Positions 26,301 to 38,200 of a stretch of 64,000 bases of DNA are shown piece by piece. The DNA comes from Hanleya hanleyi (Eukaryota > Mollusca > Polyplacophora > Lepidopleurida > Hanleyidae). Position 1 is the first letter of the stretch, and every line of letters begins with the position of its first letter. The notes below the pieces were generated by a model. That model did no database searches. It worked only from the letters and a program-made list of their open reading frames with translations, and had not been told where the DNA came from. Both the position numbers and the translations under genes were made by a program. The DNA is taken from the NCBI GenBank assembly GCA_036873755.1, contig JAVTVY010019576.1, positions 1-64,000 of the forward strand, in the 5' to 3' direction.

Positions 26301-29300
26301 GTCTCCTGCAAGAACCACAGAACCTAGTGTCTTCACTTCTTCCACAGCCTTTGTTCTCTCCTTATCCCAGGAGTCCTGTATCACTGGTAGAATGTTCTCT
26401 CGCTGCAGCTTATTAAATGTTGTTTTGGAAAGGAACTGTAAGTTCAGTAGATGCGCAAAAGCACTCATTTTTGCATAAGTGCTGCCACTGGTCACCGTAG
26501 AAGTAGCAATAAGGAGATTGCCCACTGGCTTCTTATGGACTTGAGGCTGAGAATGCCAGACATAGGTGTGGCCTTTGTGACAGGAGATCTTGTATCCCAC
26601 CATGGATCCTCTGGTAAATTTTGAAGAGTTTGTGACTGGGCTGCCACATTCCATGCAGAATTTCTGTAAAGCAGCCAGATTTTTCTCAAATACAATGTAT
26701 TTTTTCATTTCGCATGGATCGGATTCCCCAGACTGTTCAGCACAACTAGATTCACCAGTACTAGTATCAGTTGAGGGCAAATATTCTGCATATTCTTCGA
26801 TCATTTCAACATCACTTTCTGGGTGCAAAGGCGATGTCATCGGGGAACTATGCGGCTCTTCAATACACACTTCTTCCACACTCTGAGTTTGAGTGCCACA
26901 TGTACGAGATGGTCTGAGAGAATAGCTATGGTCTCTCCCTGTTCTCCGAGGAGTACCATATACTGCTGTTGGATGCAAGACCACAGACTGCAATGGAAAG
27001 AAATGAAAGAACTAAAAATATGAATTCCATAAATATATAGACATGTATAAGATGTGGAAGGCAATTCAGTGTAATATAATGGTGATGTTTTGCACTGATT
27101 GGTACAGGTACATGTATGACACAATTATTCCAAATATTGTTTTGTGCATTAGTTGCAGATATTGAAGGACATGTCGTGACTTTAGATCTACCAAAGAATA
27201 GCTTTTGTCAAATCTGTCGTTGAAGAGATACAATTATAGTCGAATATGAATGAGCTGAACCTTTCCTGTCTAGGTACCTGTTGTCCCTGGACAGATGTGG
27301 ATGCAAGGGGAGGTAACACTGGTTCTGGAAACACATGTGTGGTCTCCTCTTCCTGCTCGGGTGACCGTTGCAGCAGCAGCTTTCCTCTTTCTCTTCATGG
27401 AAGGGCCAGTCTGCAAAAGCAACAAAAGAAAATTACATCAAATTTGATGTTGATTCTAAAGTGTGTGAACCTGATTATGATATCAGTGTAGTATCAAAAC
27501 AGTCATTTGCTGCAACTCAAATATACCTGACCCCTACATCAGCTGTTCAACACATAATCTCATTTTTTTTCGCTACACAACTAACCCCAAAACTGTATTC
27601 CCCCAATAAATATTTTAGATTACCATTTCACATTGTTTCAATATTCGAGAAATGAACAAGTCCTGCAGATCAAAATTAAGTGCCCTGCAGTGTTGGGTCT
27701 TGTGACTTGTCTAAAAAAAAGCGAATAACCGAGGTTTGGCAATAGAGGACATATTTACCGGTTCCGTAGAAGTAGTACTACTACTGGAAGATTCCAGTGG
27801 TTCAGCCTCTTCTGACTCTAACATCAACTGAAAACACCAGATAAGACAACATCATTATAGGATGCGACTGCCACCTTACCCACAAAGCATTTCACCCACA
27901 CTCGAGTTGAATCAGCCACAAAGTTATGGTCAAATTAAGTCACATTGGTTAATTCAGACAAAAACAATTAATTCAAATTATATATGTATTGCAGAGTCCA
28001 AATTAAGCAAATCAGGTCAATTAACCAGTGTTCAGTATAGATAGAACACAGCACATTTGGTAAGTTTTCTATCCTGCCACTCACCCCTCCCCCCACCCAA
28101 ACCCCCTGCTTTTTTCTAGTAAAATCATGTCTATGTACAGACAATAAATGCCCAGTGGTTTCATCCAGTGCTCGCATTTGGTGATGTTAACATATTTCAG
28201 TGTTTTTTTAAGGACCTAGATGTTCACATCTTCATACACAAGTCTACTTATCAATTACACTTCGAATTAGCCTTGATCTCGCCACTTAAAGTATTCAAAA
28301 CCCGACTTGTAGATATCTACAATACACAGATGAGCCAATCAGAACGAACCATCAGAACCTACATGATTGATGTGTGTCATGTGACATCCTCTCAATAGTT
28401 ACGTGGTTTCTCCTAATATGGCAGTAGGTGTGGCCAAATAGAGTGAACAGCCAATCAGTAGCCGACTCATTCGGCCCATTTCAAAAATAAAATTGATTTG
28501 AGGTCAGCAATGTTTTGTGCACGTTTGTGAAATACATTTGAACAAAGCCGGTACCAGTAGGCAGCTATACATCAAGCGTTGTCGGAGAAGTAGACTTGTG
28601 TATGAAGATGAGCTGTTCAAAGTTGTCAGCAAACTAATGGGATTTCTAACTTCTGTTGCATGTTAAATATATACAGTGCATACTGCCATGGCATGGCCAC
28701 AGCTGGATTTTTGACCCCCCCACAAGTACTATGCGATAGCTCCATTGCGGTACCGGTAACAAATATTATCACAGAATTTGTGAGATATATATATTTTCTG
28801 TAGAATCCCCTAGTTGATTGTACAATGTTTTTACTAGGGAATGAAAACTGAACAGCCACTATATCGTTCTCACTCAGGGTTGACTTCAAGAAACACAACT
28901 TTGAAGTGTTGAAAACTGGACACTGGGTAACCACGACGCCAACATACTCGATCAATCACATCTTCATTTCATTTTTTTTTTTTTTTTTGGTTATTTTATC
29001 TCGACTGGTATAGATCGAAAGATAACCCAGAGATTATTCTGATACAATACCTCTCTCAGCTGTGCTTGTTGCTCCCGCTTCTCCAGCCTGGCAAGTGTCG
29101 ACAATCGTTTCGGTTTGGGGGCCTGACGATGTGCAAACTCGGTAGGCACAGCATCATCTTTCAGCAACGTCCGTTGCTTGCTCTTGGATTCAATACCATA
29201 TTTTGCGTAAACATCTTCTTTGAAACAGCTTGGTAAGAAGTGCAACGAGCACAGTCTTGAGTTTGCGTTTGGAGTAAAATCCTGCCGACCGACGTTATGC

Positions 29301-29416
29301 ACCCACTGTTTCAGTACATCTGGTTTCAACATTGGGAACCGATGAAATGTCACGGTCTTTGGAAGGTTTGGATTCCCAGTTCTGTTAAAACAGCCAAACG
29401 CCACACACTGCGGCAT
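23377..29416 (-). CDS. THAP-domain Kolobok transposase, eight exons
   Basis: Predicted exons on minus: 29,416-29,051; 27,827-27,759; 27,410-27,278; 26,965 (or 26,987)-26,178; 25,481-25,341; 24,775-24,609; 24,355-24,066; 23,693-23,377. All junctions are GT/AG. Phases agree throughout if exon 4 uses the acceptor at 26,965, giving about 756 aa. Exon 1 is a THAP zinc finger: MPQCVAFGC, FHRFP, W, then LCSLHF, with AVPTEF at its end. Exon 4 has a zinc ribbon (FCMECG...CHKGH) and the first catalytic Asp in VVLAGDGRCDSPG. The second Asp is in GILATDRHN (exon 5), then INHQFDTWHLAK (exon 6), and the Glu is probably in GELEIFHN (exon 7). It catalyses cut-and-paste transposition at TTAA. The exon 3-4 junction is the weakest part of the model. 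Confidence 0.9.
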
Positions 29417-29697
29417 GATGCCCGTGTATTTGCCGAATATTGGCCCACTACCACTATCAAATTATAACAGTATACAAAATATAAACCTGCAGTCCCGAGA
29501 GCTTCTCACCATACTTTAACGTACATTGCAGAAGTTTGTTGGGCCCTGCTGACGTCACGCAGCGATGCGCACAGTATGTTTTCGGCATTTCTGATTGGTT
29601 AAAATAGACACAAGCCCTTGTAATGGCGGCTCCCATGAATCATGAATCTGTTCACAGGCTCCAGTTTTTGATGTTTCGATATAAATATATCGGCGGT

Positions 29698-29791
29698 AAA
29701 AAATCGCAAAAAATATTTGCTTACATTTTTGGATACGGGGGAGATAGGTCTTTCATTCAGTGTATACATTAGTCATATGTTTTCTTCTCCT
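29698..29791 (-). repeat. Kolobok right terminal inverted repeat (94 bp)
   Basis: Reverse complement of the left terminal repeat with about two differences. TTAA follows at 29,792-29,795. Confidence 0.95.
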
Positions 29792-29984
29792 TTAACGCAA
29801 TTCTTTCTCTAGCTGTACTATTTGTGCTTCCATATGTTTCTCTCTTTTTGGCTGCTTTCCTCCTTACTGAAAATGGCATATGTGATTGATGTACTTCTGA
29901 TTTTAACTTTGAGGTATTCAAAGAAAGTCTGGTTATTTAAAGTTAAGTCGACATAAGAATCTAGACAGTGGCATGAATGTGCTA

Positions 29985-30030
29985 TCAATGATGATAGTAA
30001 GGCAGCATGCTGCTTTACTATCATCATTGA
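29985..30030. repeat. 46-bp near-perfect palindrome
   Basis: The left arm TCAATGATGATAGTAAGGCA and its inverted copy meet with no spacer at GCATGC. There is one mismatch between arms. It lies about 190 bp outside the right end of the Kolobok element. Such a loop-free palindrome could extrude as a cruciform. Confidence 0.85.
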
Positions 30031-33000
30031 AACTTTTGTTAATTTTAATATAACCGTCGTATGAAAAACGAAGGCGTTTCGGTTATTGACGCGGAAATGG
30101 GGATGTTGTGGACTATGGATGAATGTCGGATCGACTAGTCTGCAGAGTCTCATATATGTACCATGTCGATGGCCAACTCCTGTCAAGTCATAGAGACCCC
30201 TGGTCTGTTGTGGCCGATGTCATATCGCCAATTCTAAACGGATGACCATTGTACCCAGGCTGATCTGAATTCAACGTGAAACTTACATATCACCCGAAGC
30301 AGCCTGACAGTCCATGCCCAGAAGTGAAGAATACAGTTGGCTGCGCCTGTATTTACATGAGGTTGAAATGATGCAGAACACATAAATCTTGTTGAGAACA
30401 TGATTATAGCGTTGAAATTCTGAGCACAATCGGAGCTATGAAATTTGGCAATGAAATGACCAAAAATGGGGTCAACATAGGGCTGATATCGAGTCGAAAC
30501 ATGGCTAATATTGGGCGGATAAGTTTATTTCTATATTGTTCAATTCTTTCTTGTATCATACAGGGATATAGTTCGCCCAATCCATTTTGGACCCATACTA
30601 ATAACGCAGATTTATTTTATTTCCTCTCAAGAACTTAGCAAGAAACATCTATCATATTTATTTTCTTCGCAATAACTGAGTTATTGGTGTTAACTTGAAA
30701 TCAATCACAGGTTAAAGATTATGCACTTGCAGGAAAACCTAGCTGTGTTAGAAACGCGGACTTTGGTGGATAGGACTTACACTCCATGTCTAAAAATCAC
30801 AAGAACAACAATACTTTGTTTACCTTATAAATGGGTCCACATTAGTGTTTCCAATGTTGAACAATGTTGTTCATTATCTAGGCCGGAAAGGTAAACTTGG
30901 TACCTACTTTCTTCCACCAAAATTCGAACTGTCTGTAGTTGATATATGAAATTCGACGGAGTGTTCCCTTGGACAAGCGAACAGTTCGTTGTGTGTGGCC
31001 TGTATTAGTGAGCAAAATAGTTCACATATATGTAGTGCCGACACCTTATCGAAGACGTGATAATTAAATAAACCTGAGATTATAGTTACATCGAACATTT
31101 TTATCACGATAGTTTGTCGAAAACAGTTCTGAAGTATGTTTCATATATGGTACCTCAAAGAGAAAACCTTACATGAACTTACATCTTCAGATAAGTCTGC
31201 ACGTTACAGAAATTCAGAATTGCAATCGCACAATCTCGTCGGTTTGGTCTCTATCTTACGTGCGTATATGTTGAGCCAAATATCAGTGCTGCACGCATCA
31301 AATGATACAGCAGAATTGTTGAGATACAACACATATAAGAAGGAAAGTGGGAAGAGGTGCCGATATGCTGACAGAGCCACACGACTTCACAGTGTAGTCT
31401 TCTGGTTAACCTATTCTGAAGCACCTACCAAGAATCTAACGATTCGTGATATGTGTTGCATCTCAGGTTCGCTTTTGTTGTACATGTTCATGTGTCAACT
31501 TGGATGACATGACCACACGATCCCTAGCACCGGCATAAGCGGTATTAGATACAAATCTAGAGAGCTGTGATGGCAATGCTCTGACAGCTCGTATATTGGT
31601 AATTGGGGAGTGTCGCTGTGACAACTCGCTTATCTTCCTGCGCAGTTGCCGTTTTTCACAAAGTCTATCTTTTAACTCATTTCGTAGGCTACCGAATGTA
31701 TAATTTCGTTCATCGAAGATCACCTAATCGGAGATCGTCCCATCTGAGATCGTCAATTTCAGATCGCCCAATCTTAGATCGTCCAATCTGAGATCGTCCT
31801 GTCTGAGATCTTCTAGAAGAAAACCTCCTCCGTATATACTTCGTTTTCTTTAAAGTATCCGGAAACCGGACACGAGGAGCTGATTTGATATACCCCTTCA
31901 TTCCGAGAACTTATATCAATAATCGCATGACCTCTAGTAAAATCACGAATAACTATATCCTTTATGTAAACATTGAAATCAAATATTTCTGGTTACTTGG
32001 GAGACAGAAGTGATTAACACTTATCAATGATGATGGGAGTATAACACAGTGTTCATTTCTACCAGTATTCTTTGATCAGATGAAATTCTAAGCAGTTTTT
32101 ATCCTAATGTATCTGAGAAACGCTCTAAAATTATATGCTCATCTTCAACATCATAACAATCTCCTATTACGTTGTGTCGATATATAACCCTACGAACAAA
32201 CACAGCGGAATTACTGCAGACCCTATAGTGATAAAGATCCATAGATAAACCCACGTCTGTATCCATCAACATTCGATGACGTCTACACTACAAATTACAT
32301 GTTTAGGAAATGAACGCATAAACGAGATATTATTTGGCACATGTTTAGCCTTCAACATGTTCAGGTTATACTCAGATTTCTAAACACAGCAGCATCAACA
32401 TGTTCAGGCCTTCTAATTGCGCGTGTGTTTAAATTCTAAACACGTTCTTGTTTGGAACATTTCTCGAAACTGTCCCTTGTGTTTGTCATCAGGAAAGTGT
32501 TCAAATCCCAAGCACATAATTTTCAGTGTATTGTTTACTATTAACATGGGTATATAGAAATTATCTTTTCTCCTATACGTAGTTTTCTACCTAGTTATCG
32601 TCCTTCTATTTCCACTTTTGCTACTATAACAATAAAAAAAAATATTTATAACAATGCTTGACAAAGTTCTCTTCGAAGGTGAATCGTCTTCGCCATTATA
32701 AGTAAGCCTCTATTATTTTGTAGACTAGAAGCAATCTCAACATGCTACATGTATGTGTCAAAACGTTACAGGCTAAACTATTCCACTCCTCATCTGATTA
32801 GCCTAGTACTAGGGGTATGCATAGATGAGTTTGCCATATATTTTATCATGGTGACCTAGTGTAATGGCCGCTATTCCATGCCCTTAAGTGTCTAGATCCA
32901 ATTCCTTAAATTATCGATATGAATGCTTAAGTCTTATCAACGTCTCATCTCTTATAACCCTTCTAGTTTCACAGCCGGTAGTGATAATCTTTGTATAATT

Positions 33001-34022
33001 CACGTAGTAAGTTTAAGTGACAGTTTATAAAACTGAACTACTCGAATGACCTAGTACACGAGTTCCGCTATCTACCGTAATGGCATCAGACTACAATTAA
33101 TCACTTCCGGGTCAGTGCCCACGACCTACATTGTTTAGAAATTTGAGAGCAGATCTTTATGGATTTTATGAGCTGCGATTTTTCAGCATTTCTGATACAT
33201 CTGATATTTCAACTTGCAGATGAGTCTTCAAACTGTACTTCCTGGTATTGATTTGGGCCACTTTGGCAAAAGCATGGTGGATGGAGACATGATCAGCGAA
33301 GGGTGAGAAGGCTCCCTGTTTACAAATTGAATGACATTCTGTAGCACCAATCAGTTGTCAGTGGTGGGAATTTGAAATTTCCATGGTCAACATCTGTCAA
33401 GACTTCCACTGGTAATGTCCCACAAGGTAAATATCGACATGCCAGGTGGATTTATGCATTGTGAATTTTCTGGATTTTTGCCGATTTTTAACGCTAATAC
33501 ATAACAAGTAACGGAATTAATAGTGGGCTGGTGCCTAATGCACAGGAATTATCTCGTGCAGGGCAATTTCTGCGCCGAGATTTCCGCGCTGGAGATGTCC
33601 GCGCCAAGAATTTTCCTCGAAGTTCATCATTTCTAGCGAATCGCCTATATCGGAGCATCCTATAACTCTAGATGAGCGTGTTCACGTCTATGTCACTTAA
33701 TATAGAAGATTTGAATCACATGAGTTGTAATTAACGCTTTTATACGTAGGGGCAGTATAAACACTATGTAAAAGGCATGTCTGTAGTGTTTATATGAATA
33801 GTCGCAATCAAAGCGTGACTGAGATACTCATCTAGCATATTAATATTTTCATTAGAACATTCTATTTCTTTTTAGTCACAGCAATATCGGGACATTACTT
33901 TTCCGATATGACACGGCAATGTACTACACTCCAAAAACACTGAATTGTGATATGGATTTGGTGAACAGAATATCAATTGATCTTGTTCGCATCATTGAAA
34001 ACTATTGTCCGCTTCTATCTTC
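30031..34022. other. AT-rich stretch without a recognised gene
   Basis: Open frames here (for example 31,136-31,507 plus and 31,463-31,723 minus) show no domain, splice support or homology that I recognise. A 15-16 bp minisatellite lies at 31,715-31,820. I see nothing else to annotate. Confidence 0.4.
31715..31820. repeat. Minisatellite, AGATCGTCCAATCTG unit
   Basis: About seven tandem copies of a 15-16 bp unit resembling AGATCGTCCAATCTG. Both strands stay open across it (Arg/Ser/Asp-rich), which follows from the repeat and is not good evidence of coding. Confidence 0.8.
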
Positions 34023-34026
34023 CTAG

Positions 34027-34414
34027 TGTAAAGGATGAACATTTTTAGGCGCTATCGAGATTCGATCCGAGGTGCTCTTACTTGTCACTCTAGCGCTCTA
34101 CCGACTGAACTAAAGAGGAATTCCCGCTAGCCGTAAGCTAGTACAAGCACTGGTACAAGTGCCCCCCGTTACACTTCTTCTCACCTAATTCCTCTCCCCT
34201 TCCGATATCAACTCATGTTCTCTGGTCCAGAGCCCCACGCCCCATGAACCAGTGGTCACGGCACCAATGTAAAGGATGAACATTTTTAGGCGCTATCGGG
34301 ATTCGATCCGGGGTCCTCTTATTTGTCACACCAGCGCTCTACCGACTGAACTAAAGGGAAATTCCCGCTAGCCGTAAGCTAGTATAATCACTGGTACAAG
34401 TGCCCCCCGTTACA
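34027..34414. mobile_element. TRIM-like element with tRNA-like sequence in its 147-bp repeats
   Basis: Two direct repeats of exactly 147 bp (34,027-34,173 and 34,268-34,414) begin TGTAAAGGATGAAC and end CCCCCCGTTACA. They flank a 94-bp interior and are bounded by CTAG on both sides (34,023-34,026 and 34,415-34,418). TG...CA ends, direct repeats and a 4-bp target duplication fit a terminal-repeat retrotransposon in miniature. Read on the minus strand, each repeat contains a tRNA-like segment. AGTTCAGTCGGTAGAGCGC resembles an A box and D-arm, and GGATCGAATCTCG resembles a B box and T-arm. I see no clear primer-binding site or polypurine tract in the interior, so two copies of a tRNA-derived SINE around a spacer remain an alternative. 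Confidence 0.6.
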
Positions 34415-35242
34415 CTAGTAACTCCAATTTAATTCGGTTATGTTAATTTAGGTGCTAATATTATTAATAAAACAGGTCTTTGGATAATAGAACTTTGGAA
34501 ACCCTTAATGGACGAAGACTGCCCAATGAATGACCGATCTGACGCATTTATTCTAGCTTCCATCGTTCGCTTTTGATGGCATCACTTATGATATGGTCGC
34601 TGTTGTTAGACCACGTCGGTATTCTATTCATAACATCCGTATAGGATTCTACTGAACTAATTTCGGGGTCGAGGTCAAATTTAGGTCACCATGTTAAAAG
34701 TGTCACCATGCAAACTCGTCTATACAGACCCTCAGTACTACTTACCTTGGGGATAACAAATTAAACTATGTTGAAGATAAACACACCACCTCTGGCAAAG
34801 ACAAATTTGGCACAACTTCGAGAAACCTTATTGTTAATCACTATTTGATCCACACTGATGAAGCTAGTGATACCCTCTCTCCTTAAAACGGATCTTCTTC
34901 TAATCAGTAAATAAGTCAACAGTAATTCATTTCCAAAAGATACAAACAATTCCGAATCCATGTCCTAGCGCATCGTCACTTATTTTACCCATTATTCGAT
35001 TATTCACAACGAATATGTCGGTGGGATATAGCCTGACCCTGAATAATTACTGGCTGTGACATTTAAATTACGCCAGCTTACACATGCGTATTATCCCAAT
35101 GCTCAGCTTGGTAGTTCTTCAGTGGACTTAAAATCCAAAGCCATGCGGAGTCGCCGAGCGGAAATTCCTTGAAGGAGATCGACCCATTTGTCCCCAAAGC
35201 TCAAGTTGCTCAAGTTGCGAATGACTAATTCAGTGTAATTCT

Positions 35243-38200
35243 TTAGTTAGCCTGTAGCGTTATATTTTCATAGATTTCTGGTAGTCCTGGTAGTGGAATA
35301 TCCGGTTTCTTTGGCGGCAAGTCCCGATCTTTCAAATTGTAATACTCGTGCGGATTATCCCCCTTGAATTCAGACTTCCGGGCGATGTCATATTCTTCAT
35401 GGGTATTTGACGTGTTGGGGCATGGTTTGACTTGGCCTATATGATCGTATGATATTGTGCCCGCCTTACTCGGTTTACCCGAGTCTAAGTTAGGATCGTT
35501 CAAATTGGCCAAGTCATATACTTTCGAGTGATCTCCCTTGAATTTCTGGCTCTCAGTGAGCTCATAATCGTCTTGCATGTCCCGAATTTTGTGAAGTTGT
35601 CTCTCACCGCTGATCTCCTGGTCGTATGACTTGTTAATGTGGATATTATTTCGCCTGTGAGCATTTCCTCTGAATTGTCCCTACAAAAGAGAAAAGATAA
35701 AACAAAGCATGAATTCTGTGTCAAGGCGAAAACCCCCAACCGTCACTCGTTTTGTCCGTTTTATACAATCTTCGTCTTTCTGCCACTGGTATTTCGCCAG
35801 TGCGCTTGGTATTTTAGTGGCTATCGATTATGTTGTTTTAATTCCTCACACAAACACTGTTAAATAAACAAATTGCTTATGGATAACAACTTCTAGTTTA
35901 TTCAGGACGACGTTTCGATACAGGTACTAGTATCGTTCTCAAGTCAAGTCAAGTAATTGACTGGAGAACGATACTAGTACCTGTATATCCAAACGTCGTC
36001 CTGAATAAACTAGAAGTTGTTATCCATAAGCAATTTGTTTATTTAGCTACTTCCCAACTTCTAAATGCCACTTAAGGAAACAAACACTGTTCATGGAATT
36101 CAATAAAATTTCATTGGTGTGAAGAAATGATAACTACTGAGTTATAAAACGATAATTACTAAACTTCCAAAATGCCTCGTAGTAGGATATTTCACCAAAT
36201 AAAACGGAATTTAAAAAAATATAACTTAATTTTCATTTCAAATTCTGTCGGGGCATTTGAGATTCAGGCCATAGGAATCCGAGATATGTGCCTAAGCCAT
36301 CTTCTATGCATCACACCAATTCCTTTTCAACATTGTATTAACCATCGCTGTTTACAGTCACGCTCGTGAAGCGATGGACTCTACAATACAATTTGTTTTA
36401 TTTGCCCAATAACCTTTTTCTTGTAATAGGATATTCTCAAACCTATAAGGAAGTTGGTCATTGGAATTAGTAACGTCAGAATACTGGTGTAAAAACGCGT
36501 CCCTCATGACGCATGTGAAATTGGAAAAGGTATAAGGTATACCTCGTGAATTTTTAACTGGTCAACTTTAACCGCTTTGTTCCTTTTTTCTCATGCACTC
36601 TTAAACCCGCAAACGTTTAACACCTCTATAATCCCTTTGTTTTCCCGATCCCCTTTGTCCTCGTGGACTTTTATCCTCATGCAATTTTAATACAATGTGA
36701 AAGAGGTTAACTATTAGATTATCTTCATGGAAATTTGTTGTTATTTATTGGCGGGCCTTCTATTGAGGGGTGAACCGAAATGATACGGAGTGATCCGTAA
36801 TAATTCTAAAAAATCCGAAGTGATACAGAGTGACCAGAAAAGATTCGGGTGACCCTAAGTGATCCGGAATGATCTGAAATGATTACGTCATTTTCATAAT
36901 CTGATTCTGACCCTGTTGGGTTTCATCCTGCTTGAACGAAGTTCGTGAGATATGAAATTCGTGTATCTTGCTTGGCTTCTGTCCCAGATCCCTCGATTAT
37001 GATCAAGCTTCTCACAGCAGAATCGAAATAGCCGAAAACATCGAGATTTAAGGCTATACCCTTCACAAAGTCTGTGGCAGAGACTAGACTCATCATATCC
37101 TCGAAATACATGCTGCCAGTATCCAAAGCAGTAGATAATTCTCAGTCGAATAGAGTATTCGATTACCCGAAGAAACTTGTCAATCCATATACTGTCCCCA
37201 CTCCCGGTAGCCACTGCAACTTTCATGGAAAATGGATGGTAAAAGAGTTTTTCAGTATCTAGAAATATGTGTGGATTTTGTGCCTTTTCATCAAAGTCGA
37301 ATTCAGATTCCATTACCATTCGCTTTGGAGTACTATATTCAAGCCCATATGATACTTGTCTCTGCTCTCATGTACGTGATCATTATAATATCTTCTAAAT
37401 GGCTTTTCGAATTACAGGGATTAGACACTGGTTTTGAACTAATGTGACATTTACAAATCACGCCATTTTCAGTTTACCCATACTCGGAATATAGTTTCAG
37501 ACCGGGTAAGATTAACAGCCCTCAACCTGAATGATCAGGTGTATAACCATAAATCACTTGACCTACACCGCCACATGTTTCCTGAAATTAAGATTGGAAT
37601 ATCGCCCCGCATTACGTCAGTAAAGTCATGCGATTAATATTATCCAATGGACTACGCCGCCATTCACTTAGAGATAGCCTAGAAACTTGGTTGAAAAATG
37701 GGTCCATCTAATGCATATGCATAAGCCGAGGGCTCTCAAACGCCATTTAGCAGTAAAAGACAAATTCTGCGATTGTGTTTCATTTTGGTGAACCAATGTG
37801 TCAAACGAATCAACACGAAACCCCACATTAAAGCATATTCAATTCCACTCACCCGAATTGTGTCCAGTATACTTGGTTGATGGATATTCCGTCCTCGATG
37901 GGCTTCCGCTCCTTTTGCGCCTGTGTCGTTTTTATGTCCGCTGTCATGGCTGCAGACGAAATTGATTTTGCTCGTATAGTTAAAGAACATGTCATATATC
38001 TCAGCATACCGAACAAATACTTCTCAACTGTTGCTAAAACAACATTAATAAACAGGAAAGTTTTTTTTTAAACGAACACCCACCAGCCCCGTTCCAGACA
38101 TAATGATTTCCCGCAGAAGTGAAAACATCAAACCTGTGAAGGTGTCACGGCACTGACAACTGAACAACTGTAGCAGGTGAGATTATAGTTGAACTTTCGA

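Larger units (their letters stand above)
19847..29791. mobile_element. Kolobok DNA transposon, near-complete, TTAA flanks
   Basis: The element is 9,945 bp long. The first 94 bp (19,847-19,940) and last 94 bp (29,698-29,791) are inverted repeats that differ at only about two positions. Both ends begin AGGAGAAGAAAACATATG. TTAA lies directly outside each end (19,843-19,846 and 29,792-29,795), the target site known for Kolobok elements. Inside are two convergent spliced genes: a P2X7 ballast-domain-like gene on plus and a THAP/DDE Kolobok transposase on minus. Just inside both ends are a GCCGCCAT motif and a TGACGTCA motif in mirrored arrangement, probably the two promoters. The near-identical ends and stop-free gene models suggest a recent, possibly autonomous insertion. 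Confidence 0.93.

Noticed and set aside
31710..31901. Arg/Ser-rich coding frame
   Set aside because: Follows from a 15-16 bp minisatellite; open on both strands.
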